Source: Roseiarcus sp963833955 (lineage in GTDB: Bacteria; Pseudomonadota; Alphaproteobacteria; Rhizobiales; Beijerinckiaceae). Taken from it: a stretch of 64,000 nucleotides of DNA. Each line of letters starts with the position of its first letter. Position 1 is the first letter of the stretch. This document shows, one piece after another, positions 30,047 to 38,186 of the stretch. Under the pieces are notes generated by a model. That model saw nothing but the letters and a program-made list of their open reading frames with translations. It did not search any database and was not told the DNA's origin. Made by a program: the position numbers and the translations under genes. The DNA lies in contig CAWHZY010000002.1 in assembly GCA_963833955.1 (NCBI GenBank), positions 1 through 64,000 of the forward strand. Reading direction: 5' to 3'.

Positions 30047-30091
30047 GAGCTCGCGCCCGCTTACGCGGACGCCAGCGCGGCCGGCTATTAG
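29978..30091 (+). CDS. small hydrophobic secreted or membrane peptide (37 aa)
   Basis: 37 residues: MQYLLLLLVAVTMACGAAAT, then VTIELAPAYADASAAGY. It looks like a signal peptide or single helix with a Cys in a possible but poor lipobox (TMAC). GGGTTTGGGG upstream is a weak ribosome-binding site. A decayed paralogue lies 369 bases upstream. It may be real or chance; duplication and the hydrophobic pattern favour real. Confidence 0.4.
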   Translation: MQYLLLLLVAVTMACGAAATVTIELAPAYADASAAGY

Positions 30092-30104
30092 GGCGCGCCC
30101 GAGG

Positions 30105-30196
30105 GCTTGCGCGTCCCCTCTCCTAACGGGAGAGGGTTGCGCCCTCATCGGGCGCTTCGCGCCACCTTCTCCCGCGGGGGAGAAGGGAAGGGCGCC
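30105..30196. repeat. CCTCTCC-type intergenic hairpin repeat
   Basis: CCCTCTCCTAACGGGAGAGG forms one hairpin and CTTCTCCCGCGGGGGAGAAG a second, with CATCGGGCGCTTCGCG between. This layout is a common short interspersed repeat in GC-rich proteobacteria and here separates a small ORF from a convergent aldo/keto reductase. Confidence 0.6.
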
Positions 30197-30210
30197 CGCC
30201 CACGTTCGCC

Positions 30211-31122
30211 TCAACTCGCGCCGCCCCGCTGCCCACGCTTCATGCCTGCGCAGGCCGTTTTCGCGATCTCGTCCAGCGCGGTCAGCGCGTCGCCTGGCAG
30301 CTTGAGGCTGGCGGCGGCCATGTTTTCGCGCAGGTGCTCGAGCGACGAAGTGCCCGGAATGAGCAGGATGTTGGGCGCGCGCTGGAGGAGCCAGGCGAGC
30401 GCGACCTGCATCGGGGTCGCGCCGAGCCGCGTCGCTGCCGCGTTCAGCTCCGTCGACTGCAACGGCGTGAAGCCGCCGAGCGGAAAGAAGGGCGCATAGG
30501 CGATTCCGGCTCGGGCAAGCTCATCGATCAGGGCGTCGTCCTCGCGATGCGCCACATTGTACAGATTCTGCACGCAGACGATGTCGCAGATCCGCCGCCC
30601 CTCTTCGATCTGATTGGAGGTGACGTTGCTCAGCCCGATGTGACGCACGAGACCCTGCCGCTGAAGATCGGCGAGGATTGTGAGCGGCGCCTCGATCGGC
30701 CCTTCCGCGGGTCCGTGGATCGTCCCCATGATCCGCAAATTGACGATTTCGAGCACCTCGAGGCGGAGATTGCGCAGATTGTCGTCAACCGCGCGCTTGA
30801 GGTCATCCGGGCTCATGGCCGGGTTCCATGACGCGTCTGGCCCCCGCCGGGCGCCGATCTTGGTGACGATCACAAGATCGCCGGAATAGGGATGCAGCGC
30901 CTCCCGAATGATCTGGTTGGTGACATGAGGCCCATAAAAGTCGCTGGTGTCGATGTGATTGACGCCGCTCGCGACCGCTTCGCGCAGCACCGCGATCGCG
31001 GCAGCGCGGTCCTTGGGCGGCCCGAACACGCCCGGTCCGGCGAGTTGCATGGCGCCGTAGCCGAGGCGGTTCACCACCCGGTCGCCGAGCGGAAACGCTC
31101 CCGCGGCTGTGATGTCGTTCAT
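30211..31122 (-). CDS. aldo/keto reductase
   Basis: 303-residue NADPH-dependent TIM-barrel oxidoreductase. Seen: RLGYGAMQLAGPGVFG, the catalytic Asp/Tyr in HIDTSDFYGPH, Lys in VIVTKIGARRG, RHIGLSNVTSNQIEE, and coenzyme site IPGTSSLEHLRENM. The usual active-site His is not in the classical context (VNLRIMG instead), as in the AKR branch often called oxidoreductase YajO/pyridoxal-like. ATG at 31122 with AGAGGAGATG upstream. The substrate is unknown. Confidence 0.88.
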   Translation of the reverse strand: MNDITAAGAFPLGDRVVNRLGYGAMQLAGPGVFGPPKDRAAAIAVLREAVASGVNHIDTSDFYGPHVTNQIIREALHPYSGDLVIVTKIGARRGPDASWNPAMSPDDLKRAVDDNLRNLRLEVLEIVNLRIMGTIHGPAEGPIEAPLTILADLQRQGLVRHIGLSNVTSNQIEEGRRICDIVCVQNLYNVAHREDDALIDELARAGIAYAPFFPLGGFTPLQSTELNAAATRLGATPMQVALAWLLQRAPNILLIPGTSSLEHLRENMAAASLKLPGDALTALDEIAKTACAGMKRGQRGGAS

Positions 31123-31251
31123 AAGCTCATCTCCTCTTGGACCGGCTCTGAATATAGGCCGCTCGGCGGCGCTGGCCATTATGGGGATCAAGGTTGTTTG
31201 GAACGCCGAACAACGACGGCAGTCCGCAGGGGATGAGACCGCGCGGCAAGG

Positions 31252-32901
31252 ATGACAGCCCGTACAGGCGCCAAGAATCCGGTTGCATTCGGTGGAAAAT
31301 GGGATTTAGTGAATAAAAACCGCCAGCTGGGGCTGCCTGATGCAGTGGGAGCGGAATTGAGCCGATCCAATCGCGCAGGCGCGCCCATCGGCTGCGCCCG
31401 TAAGCTGACGCCCGATTGGCCTGCGCGAGCCGAACGCTGCTCGCGCCGATCCGGGCCGATGGTTGCGGCGGCGATCGTCGCCGCCGTCGCGGCCTTTGCC
31501 GTTCCGCCCGCCGCTCTCGCGCAAGTCGCCAGCGCTTCGAGTCCAGCTCCGGCGCCGGCCCTGAGCCCTTTGACGCCGCCCCAAGCGGCCGGCGCTTCGA
31601 CTCCGGCGCCAATCGCCTCCGCGCCTGCCGCGCCCATGAACGATGCGGACAAGCGCGTCGCCGCCGATCTCCTGTTCAAGCGCCTGTTGCTCAAACCCGA
31701 CGATCTCGCCGCCGGATTCCAATACGCCCAGCTCGAGACCGAACTCGGCGATTACGAGGCCGCGATCGGCGCGCTCGAGCGCATCCTCTATTACAACCCA
31801 AATCTCCCCCGGGTGAAGCTCCAGCTCGGCGTGCTCTATTTTCATCTGCGTTCCTACGAGATGGCGCGCAATTATTTCGACGCCGTGATCAACGCGCCGG
31901 ACACGCCCTCCGACATCCGCACCGAAGTGCAGACCTATATCGCCGCGGTCGACAAGGCGGTCGCGATCAATCAGTTCTCGATCTACGGGCAATTCGGCCT
32001 CGCTTATCAGACCAACGCCAACGCCGGCCCGAACAGCCCAAACGTTCTTGCGCTTGGCCAGAACGCGCTCTTGTCGCCTCAGTTTCAGAAGACCCCGGAC
32101 TGGAACGCGTTCGGACTGGTCACCATGCATGATTTCTATGATTTCAACGATCAGCGCGGCGACGGATGGGAATCCGATCTGATCACCTATTACTCGCAGC
32201 AATTTAAGGTCACGCGGCTTGATCTGGGCCTCGCCGAATTGCGCACCGGGCCACGAATTGGGATCGGCGACTACGGCGGGCCCAGCGTCCACCCGTACGC
32301 GATCGGCAACGTGCTAACGCTCGGCGGCGCGAACTACCTCAACACGGCCGGCGCCGGCGTGTCGATGAACTGGCCGGTCAACGACACGCTGACCATCACG
32401 CCCGGGGTCGAGTTCCGCAACCGCTGGTTCTCTAATTCCGAGAACTATCCGACGGCCGCCGGCCAAAGCGGCGGGCAGTGGATCGGCTATGTCTTCGGCT
32501 CGGGGCTGATTTCGGCCCCCCTGGGCCTGGGGTGGCAGGGCCGCGTCTCCTACACCGACTCGAGCGCGAACTATGGGCCGTATGCCTTCCACGATTTCTC
32601 GATCGACGCCGGGTTGCCCTATTCTTTCGCGGCGCCCGCGTTCGCGCATACCGGCTCGCTGTGGACGTTGACGCCCGCGGCAGGCTTTTCCTACACCCCT
32701 TACGCGGCGCCGGACCCGTTCGTCTCGCCCTTCGTCACCCGCACGGATAGGCAATGGCGGGTGTCGGGAACCCTGGATACGAGCTTCTACCAGAACATCG
32801 GCTTCACGCTGCAGGTCCAATATCTGCGCACCTATTCGACCGTTTCGAACTACAGCCTTCAGGATTTCATCGTCGCGGCGGGGCCGACCTTCCACTTTTG
32901 A
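31252..32901 (+). CDS. TPR plus outer-membrane beta-barrel protein (Slam/DUF560-like)
   Basis: Reading frame of 549 residues. Seen: a hydrophobic export segment (VAAAIVAAVAAFAVPPAALA), an Ala/Pro-rich linker, then TPR-like helices (residues 125-240: LGDYEAAIGALERILYYNPN, LQLGVLYFHLRSYEMARNYF). A long C-terminal region of alternating residues follows, rich in Tyr/Gly/Asn (FGLAYQTNANAGPN at its start) and ending in phenylalanine (GPTFHF), as outer-membrane barrels do. This order, periplasmic TPR then barrel, is that of Slam surface-protein translocators. The start is uncertain: ATG 31252 or an internal start nearer the hydrophobic segment (ATG 31459). It is 16 bases upstream of the FecR-domain gene, which is likely its substrate. 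Confidence 0.7.
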   Translation: MTARTGAKNPVAFGGKWDLVNKNRQLGLPDAVGAELSRSNRAGAPIGCARKLTPDWPARAERCSRRSGPMVAAAIVAAVAAFAVPPAALAQVASASSPAPAPALSPLTPPQAAGASTPAPIASAPAAPMNDADKRVAADLLFKRLLLKPDDLAAGFQYAQLETELGDYEAAIGALERILYYNPNLPRVKLQLGVLYFHLRSYEMARNYFDAVINAPDTPSDIRTEVQTYIAAVDKAVAINQFSIYGQFGLAYQTNANAGPNSPNVLALGQNALLSPQFQKTPDWNAFGLVTMHDFYDFNDQRGDGWESDLITYYSQQFKVTRLDLGLAELRTGPRIGIGDYGGPSVHPYAIGNVLTLGGANYLNTAGAGVSMNWPVNDTLTITPGVEFRNRWFSNSENYPTAAGQSGGQWIGYVFGSGLISAPLGLGWQGRVSYTDSSANYGPYAFHDFSIDAGLPYSFAAPAFAHTGSLWTLTPAAGFSYTPYAAPDPFVSPFVTRTDRQWRVSGTLDTSFYQNIGFTLQVQYLRTYSTVSNYSLQDFIVAAGPTFHF

Positions 32902-32917
32902 CCTTTAGGAAACTCGC

Positions 32918-35464
32918 ATGCGCCGGAGACGATCGGTTCCGCTGCTGTTCACCGCCATCTCGCTCGGCGCGGCTCTGGCGCTATCGGCCGGCGCCCGCGC
33001 CGATACAGTCGGCACGGCCGGCGCGGTCAACACGGCCACCTCGGGCACAGCCCCGGGAGCGCCCACTCGCGTGATCGAGATCGGGACGCAGGTCGTCGCC
33101 AACGAGAAGATCCAGACCACCGCGAGCGGCAGCGTCCAGGTGCTGTTCATCGACAAGACGACGCTCAACGTCGGCCCCAACTCGACGCTGGTGATTGACC
33201 GCTTCGTTTACAATCCCGCCACCACGAAGGGGGAGCTCGCCCTTTCGCTGGGCAAGGGGGTCGTGCGCGTCGTCGGCGGCATCGCGACGCATTCCGAGGG
33301 AGCCACGATCCGAACGCCGGTCGCGGCGATCGGCTTGCGCGGCGGCATCGCCATCATCTCGCATAGCGGAGCCAACGGCACGCACGCGATCCTCGGCTTC
33401 GGCCGCATGTCGGTCACCTCGCTCTGCGGCGTGGCCAACTGTCGGCCGACCACCGTTGACGTGTCGCGTCCGGGCTATGGCGTGAGCGTCGCGGGGCTCA
33501 ACAGCCCTCCTTCTTCCCCCGGCCGGGCCAGCAGCCAGGAGATCGCGCAGTCGAATGCTTCATTGACGAGCCAGAAAGGCCAAAAAGGAGGCGCAAGCCA
33601 GCAGCCGACGGACAGTCTGGCGCAGAGCTATAATGTCGGCACACCCACCTCGCCCGGCGCGCCGATCGCTCAGACCGCCTCGCAGGGACGCGCCAATGCG
33701 CTCACGGTGGCGAACGCCACGCGACAGACTGTCCAGCAAGGGGCGCAGAACAGCGCCTCGAGCGCGACCGGGACGCGCGTCGCGATTCAGAACTTCATTA
33801 AGGCGTTGACGCCGGTCAAGCCGCCCCCAATCACGCCGATCGTTCCGCCGCCGATCATTCCGCCGGTCACGCCGGTCGTGCCGGCTCCAACCACAACTTA
33901 CGCCATGGTCACCAACGGACCTTTCAGCACGAGCCCGGGCTCGACCGCGAGCCCCGCGCCCTATCTCACCGGCGCTTTCGCGGGAAGCGGCAATTTCACG
34001 ATCTCGCCGATCCTTGGCTATCAGAAAGGCGGCCTCAATACGGACGGCACGCCGAATACGACCTCGAGACAGTTCCAAGCTGGCCTTAGCGTGACCGGGC
34101 AGGGCGCGGCGCAGAACGCGACGCTCTTCGTCATGACGTCGGCGATCAGCAACGCGCCCAACATCGGCTTCTCCCAGGCCGGCGGGTTCACGGGCGTGAC
34201 GATGCGCAATCCGGCCGGATGGTACGGAGTGGCCAGCGGCGCCGTGTCGTCGGCGACGCCGAATTCGGCGCCCAACAGCGTGACGACCAAGAATGGCGTC
34301 CCCATCGCAAGCTTCACTTTAAACAATACGCTGACAAATCTGAACACAGGAACCGTGTCAAACAATCAGTCCTACAATTATATCCAATCCGGTCCGGCAA
34401 ACTACAAATTCAATCCGATCACCACGGGAACGCCGACGACCCTTGCGAACAACCACCCGACTTTGGCCCTGAACGGCTATGTCGGCGGCGTGATGGTGAC
34501 GGCGACCGGCGGCTCGACGCCGCCGTTTGCGAACTACACCAAGCCCTATGTCATAACCAACCTCACCGGGCAGCCCGGCGACGTCGGCATCTTCCTGCCG
34601 GGCAATTCAAGCGAGATGCTGGCTTCCTTCAATGTCGGGAGCGTCAACGCGCCAACGAACGGCATGACGAGTTCCAGTTATATCTTCGGAAGCCTGAATG
34701 GAGGCGGCCAAAACGGGCTGAATGGAGCCCGCGGCACGTATGTCAATCCCTCCAATTTCGGCGCACGGGCCGCGGCGGTGTTCGACAACGGGGCCAATAT
34801 TCCCGTCTCGTCGCGCAACGGCCAGTCGCTGGCGTCGATCGGAGGCTACGCCAATCAGCAGCTGGTGACCGCCGGGTCTGTCGGCGCAAACACGTCCGCA
34901 TTTCTGACCTCGATCTCCTCCGTCAATGTCAAGCCTTGCGCGTGCGAATCCACCCAGTGGGGTTTCTGGAGCGCCATCAACGGCGCAAGCAACAACGGTC
35001 AACTGACGTTCGAGGATCAGGGCGTTCTGCTGCTGTGGGTTGCCGGCGTCCCGGCGCTTGCCGGGACTCTTCCGACAACCGGCACGGCGACTTACACCGG
35101 CCATGCCATCGCCAGTATCGCGACCCCCAACTCGATTACCAGCTATCTCGCCGCCGGCGCCTTCTCGGCCACCGCCAATTTCGCAACCCGCACAGGCACG
35201 GTAAACATCACAGGCCTCGACGGAGCGAACTACGCCGGCACGGCCATGCAGGCGGCGGCGTCGCCGGTCACGTTCGGAGGCGTGCTGAACTCCATGAACG
35301 GGCCCGGCAGTGTTGGAGGTCGGACCGCAACGCTTGCCGGCTCGTTCTTCCAGGGCGGCCCAACCAACTCGACTCCGGCCTACGGCGAGATCGGCGGGTC
35401 GCTCATTCTGAACGGGACCGGCGGCTACCTCGGAAGCGGAATTTTCGCGGCGCGGAAGCCGTAA
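32918..35464 (+). CDS. FecR-domain protein with TbpB-like C-terminal barrel, candidate Slam substrate
   Basis: 848 residues. A SPase I signal peptide occupies residues 1-29 (ends SAGARADT); no lipobox. A FecR domain covers residues 45-165: QVVANEKIQTTASGSVQVLF, FIDKTTLNVGPNSTLVIDRF and RTPVAAIGLRGG. A Gln/Ser-rich linker and a proline-rich hinge (residues 305-325, repeated PPI/PPV) follow. The rest is a Gly/Asn/Thr-rich beta region ending ATLAGSFFQGG ... YGEIGGSLIL ... GIFAARKP, which resembles the closing strands of TbpB-type barrels. There are few Cys. It is directly downstream of the TPR/barrel gene, same operon. Probably secreted or surface-exposed; ligand unknown. Confidence 0.75.
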   Translation: MRRRRSVPLLFTAISLGAALALSAGARADTVGTAGAVNTATSGTAPGAPTRVIEIGTQVVANEKIQTTASGSVQVLFIDKTTLNVGPNSTLVIDRFVYNPATTKGELALSLGKGVVRVVGGIATHSEGATIRTPVAAIGLRGGIAIISHSGANGTHAILGFGRMSVTSLCGVANCRPTTVDVSRPGYGVSVAGLNSPPSSPGRASSQEIAQSNASLTSQKGQKGGASQQPTDSLAQSYNVGTPTSPGAPIAQTASQGRANALTVANATRQTVQQGAQNSASSATGTRVAIQNFIKALTPVKPPPITPIVPPPIIPPVTPVVPAPTTTYAMVTNGPFSTSPGSTASPAPYLTGAFAGSGNFTISPILGYQKGGLNTDGTPNTTSRQFQAGLSVTGQGAAQNATLFVMTSAISNAPNIGFSQAGGFTGVTMRNPAGWYGVASGAVSSATPNSAPNSVTTKNGVPIASFTLNNTLTNLNTGTVSNNQSYNYIQSGPANYKFNPITTGTPTTLANNHPTLALNGYVGGVMVTATGGSTPPFANYTKPYVITNLTGQPGDVGIFLPGNSSEMLASFNVGSVNAPTNGMTSSSYIFGSLNGGGQNGLNGARGTYVNPSNFGARAAAVFDNGANIPVSSRNGQSLASIGGYANQQLVTAGSVGANTSAFLTSISSVNVKPCACESTQWGFWSAINGASNNGQLTFEDQGVLLLWVAGVPALAGTLPTTGTATYTGHAIASIATPNSITSYLAAGAFSATANFATRTGTVNITGLDGANYAGTAMQAAASPVTFGGVLNSMNGPGSVGGRTATLAGSFFQGGPTNSTPAYGEIGGSLILNGTGGYLGSGIFAARKP

Positions 35465-35562
35465 TACCAAGACTCGATGATCGGAACCGATCATCGCCTT
35501 ATGGCCGAAGCGCGAATGCGCGCCCCAAGCCGTTGCGCGGGTTTGAGCGCGATGAGTTGCGC
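35463..35562. repeat. dispersed repeat R2, copy 1
   Basis: About 100 bases nearly identical to 62451-62549, starting inside the stop codon of the FecR gene. It contains the perfect palindrome GATGATCGGAACCGATCATC and further GC-rich stems (GAAGCGCGAATGCGCGC). Differences between the copies are few and mostly in the middle. Confidence 0.85.
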
Positions 35563-35593
35563 AGGGACCGAGGGATGGGCTTACTACCGCTCC

Positions 35594-36556
35594 CTATTCG
35601 GGCGCGGCGGTCAAGGGCTCGAGCGGGGCGTCGATTTCCCCGCGCGCGAGGTCGGTGGAGAAAAGCGCCAGCCCCTTGGGTTCGTTGCCGTTCGGGTGGA
35701 CCAGAACGATCGAGCCGCGGCCGGGCTTCTGCCCCAGCGCGAGCCAGGCGTCGGCGCCGAGCGTGACCAGGTGGAACTGGCTCACCGACTGCATCAAGGG
35801 ATCGCTGGAGACGAGGCCGGGGAAGCGGAAGAACAGCGACGGGGTCTCGCCGTTGGCGATCAGAAGCCGCTCGGTGTCGAGGATTTCCTCCTGCGGATCG
35901 ACGCCCTTCGTGAGCAGGAAGTTCGCGTCGTTCGGCAGCTTGCGATGATAGGGATGGTGATAGGTGTGATCGGTCCACAGGATGTTGAGCGCGCCGGAAT
36001 TGCGCTCCCCGACGAGCCAGCGGAAGTCGTCGAAGTGATGGATCAGCCAGAGGCCTGAAATTGAGAGCGCGACCGGAGCACGCGGGCTCGCCGCCTCGAG
36101 ACGGGTGAAGAAGGCGCGATCGAGCGGCTTCTGGCTCGGGCAGAGGTCGCCGGTGATGAATTCGCCTTGGCCCCCGCCATGGATCAGGCCCGCGTTCTGA
36201 AGAAAGCCGCGGTGGACGAGGCCCGGCGCCAAAGCGGATTCCCGGATCGCGCGGCCCATGCGGGTCGCATTGAGTTCATCCTCGCTCTCGTTGCGGCAGC
36301 TCCAGCATGCCGCGCGTTCGAGCCGCGTGGTCATGGCCTCGGGATCGGCGAGAAGCGCGATCTTTTGCCCGGCGATGGTCATCTCGCGGATCGCGACCGC
36401 CTTGCGCCCGTCGGCGGCGACGCAGGCCTTCAGCACCGGCTGATAGTCCGCGACAGCGGCCATGCTCTGGAGCCGCGTCGCCGGCGCCGGCGTGAAGGCG
36501 CAGTCGGACGCACGCGCCGCGCCGGCCAGGACAGCGCAGGCGGCGAGCGTGATCAT
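35594..36556 (-). CDS. polysaccharide-deacetylase-like periplasmic protein
   Basis: 320 residues from ATG 36556, with a signal peptide (MITLAACAVLAGAARASDC). A longer start at TTG 36616 is possible. Motifs: LSISGLWLIHHFDDFRWLV, ILWTDHTYHHPYH (metal-type His), a Cys pair in ACWSCRN, SLFFRFPGLVSSDPL and IVLVHPNGNEPKG. This resembles the NodB-fold deacetylase-like proteins of Hyphomicrobiales, but the canonical metal Asp triad is not certain, so activity is unproved. It is convergent with the FecR gene. Confidence 0.6.
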   Translation of the reverse strand: MITLAACAVLAGAARASDCAFTPAPATRLQSMAAVADYQPVLKACVAADGRKAVAIREMTIAGQKIALLADPEAMTTRLERAACWSCRNESEDELNATRMGRAIRESALAPGLVHRGFLQNAGLIHGGGQGEFITGDLCPSQKPLDRAFFTRLEAASPRAPVALSISGLWLIHHFDDFRWLVGERNSGALNILWTDHTYHHPYHRKLPNDANFLLTKGVDPQEEILDTERLLIANGETPSLFFRFPGLVSSDPLMQSVSQFHLVTLGADAWLALGQKPGRGSIVLVHPNGNEPKGLALFSTDLARGEIDAPLEPLTAAPE

Positions 36557-36654
36557 GAAAAGGCGAACGAAGGCGGGCAACGAAGGTACTCGGATTGAAG
36601 GCGTCCTTCTAACCAAGAGCGGCGCGCGCGACTAGAGCATGCTGCATTTGGGTC

Positions 36655-36785
36655 GAACCGCGATCGTCATTGCGAGCGAAGCGAAGCAATCCAGGGGAAC
36701 GTAGGGCGCCCACGTTCCCTGGATTGCTTCGCCATAGCCCGTCCGGAAGGACGGGCGTCTTTCGACGCCCTAGGGCTCGCAATGC
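36655..36785. repeat. BOX/ERIC-like interspersed repeat, interrupted by IS110
   Basis: Contains GCGAAGCGAAGCAATCCAGG, its inverted partner CCTGGATTGCTTCG, and CCGTCCGGAAGGACGGGCG. The part 36721-36769 recurs in inverted orientation at 53901-53949 with about two mismatches. The expected end CGCAATGACG is split: CGCAATG here and ATGACG just after the IS110 right end. Confidence 0.75.
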
Positions 36786-36860
36786 TGGGTGGACGGCCCC
36801 CCGACGGCATCTGTTGTGCCAAGCTGCGGGTGCTTTGTCCCAGCAAGGAGACCGTCCGTC

Positions 36861-37877
36861 ATGACCATTGGCATCATTGGGCTCGATATCGCCAAGAGCG
36901 TGTTTCAGGTTCACGGGGAGGACGCCGAAGGGCGCGTCCTTGTGCAGAAGCGGCTCGGCCGGAAGGGGATGGTGAGCTTCTTCGAGAAGCTTCCGCCATG
37001 CGTGGTGGCGCTCGAGGCTTGTGGCACGTCGCATTATTGGGGCCGCACGCTGCGGGCTTTGGGCCACGACGTCCGGCTGATCGCGGCCGCTTACGTGAAG
37101 CCTTTCGTCAAGCGCAACAAGACCGACGCGCGCGACGCGGCGGCGATTTGCGTTGCGGCGCTGAGGCCGGACATGCGGGAGGTCGCGATCAAGAGCGAGG
37201 AGCAGCAGGCTTCGCGGGCTTTGGAGCGTTCGCGCGAGCTCCTGGTCAAGCAACGCACGCAAGCGATGAACAGCCTGCGGGCGATGCTGGCCGAGTTCGG
37301 GGTCGTAGCGGCGCAGGGGGCTCGCGGCTTCGCCGAACTGACGGCGCGCCTGACGAGCGACGAGCCGGGGCTTCCGGAGACATTGGTCGGCGCGTTGCGT
37401 GTCGTTCTCGCCCAGCTCGACACGCTGACCCCGGCGATCGCGGCGCTGGAGAACAGGATCAAGGCGGTCGTCAAGGCCGATCCGGACATGCGGCGGCCCG
37501 CCCGCGTGCCCAGCGTCGGCTTTCTGACCGCCCACCCGGTGGTGGCGGCGATCGGCGACGGACGGCGGTTTAAGAGCGGGCGCGACTTCACCGCCTGGGG
37601 CGGCATGACCCCGCGCGAGACATCGTCCGCCGGCAAGCGGCGAATAAGGGGCATGAGCCGGCAGGGGGAAAGCCGATTGCGCAAACTGTTCGCCCTCGGG
37701 GCGGTCACGCTCCCGCGCAACGCCCGCTCGCGCCAAGATCGGGCCACCCGATGGCAGCGCGGCATTCTCGCCAGGCGGCCAATGAAGGTGGCGGTGATGG
37801 CCCAGGCCGCCAAGACCGCCAGGATCGTCTGGGCGGTCCTCGCCTCGGGCAAGGAGTACGAGCCCGCGGCGGCCTGA
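36861..37877 (+). CDS. IS110 family transposase
   Basis: 338-residue DEDD recombinase. The N-terminal RuvC-like domain starts MTIGIIGLDIAKSVFQVHGE, with VVALEACGTSHYW and KTDARDAAAICVAA carrying the acidic residues. The C-terminal transposase_20 domain has VPSVGFLTAHPVVAAIGDG, and FTAWGGMTPRETSSAGKRR precedes the catalytic serine region (GMSRQGESRLRKL). Everything looks intact. ATG at 36861 behind AAGGAGACCG. Confidence 0.93.
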   Translation: MTIGIIGLDIAKSVFQVHGEDAEGRVLVQKRLGRKGMVSFFEKLPPCVVALEACGTSHYWGRTLRALGHDVRLIAAAYVKPFVKRNKTDARDAAAICVAALRPDMREVAIKSEEQQASRALERSRELLVKQRTQAMNSLRAMLAEFGVVAAQGARGFAELTARLTSDEPGLPETLVGALRVVLAQLDTLTPAIAALENRIKAVVKADPDMRRPARVPSVGFLTAHPVVAAIGDGRRFKSGRDFTAWGGMTPRETSSAGKRRIRGMSRQGESRLRKLFALGAVTLPRNARSRQDRATRWQRGILARRPMKVAVMAQAAKTARIVWAVLASGKEYEPAAA

Positions 37878-38138
37878 GCGAAAGACCCAATCCCCTCTTC
37901 CTTCGATCAACCCGGTCGAAGGCAGGCTGAGCAAGGAGCCAAGGAAAGCGACGGCAAAATGGTCAGGACCTGGGTCGGGAAAATCCGCTTCGTCATCGCG
38001 CTATCCAAGCGCGCCGCAAGGCTGGGAACCCGATCCGCAGCCCCCATCGTGGCCCGCGGTCATCGACCGCACAAAAAAGGCCGAATACATGACTGCTCCA
38101 GACCAGTCGCCCAAGTCTTCCAAAACCCCTTGCGAAAC
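37878..38138 (+). ncRNA. IS110 3' noncoding region, candidate bridge/seek RNA
   Basis: IS1111-type elements carry the recombination guide RNA downstream of the transposase. This 261-base stretch has no gene and contains hairpin-capable words (CTTCGATCAACCCGGTCGAAG near its start, and CGGTCATCGACCG). The exact RNA ends and guide loops cannot be set by eye. Confidence 0.4.
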
Positions 38139-38186
38139 GGGGGCCGTCCATACATGACGATTGCACCAATACGCAGCGCATCTCGT

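Larger units (their letters stand above)
36790..38150 (+). mobile_element. IS110-family (IS1111-type) insertion sequence
   Basis: TGGACGGCCCCC (36790-36801) is the exact reverse complement of GGGGGCCGTCCA (38139-38150): a 12-base subterminal inverted repeat enclosing one DEDD transposase gene and about 260 bases of 3' noncoding DNA. Subterminal repeats are the mark of the IS1111 branch of IS110. The element sits in an interspersed repeat beside the AGE epimerase gene. Confidence 0.85.
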
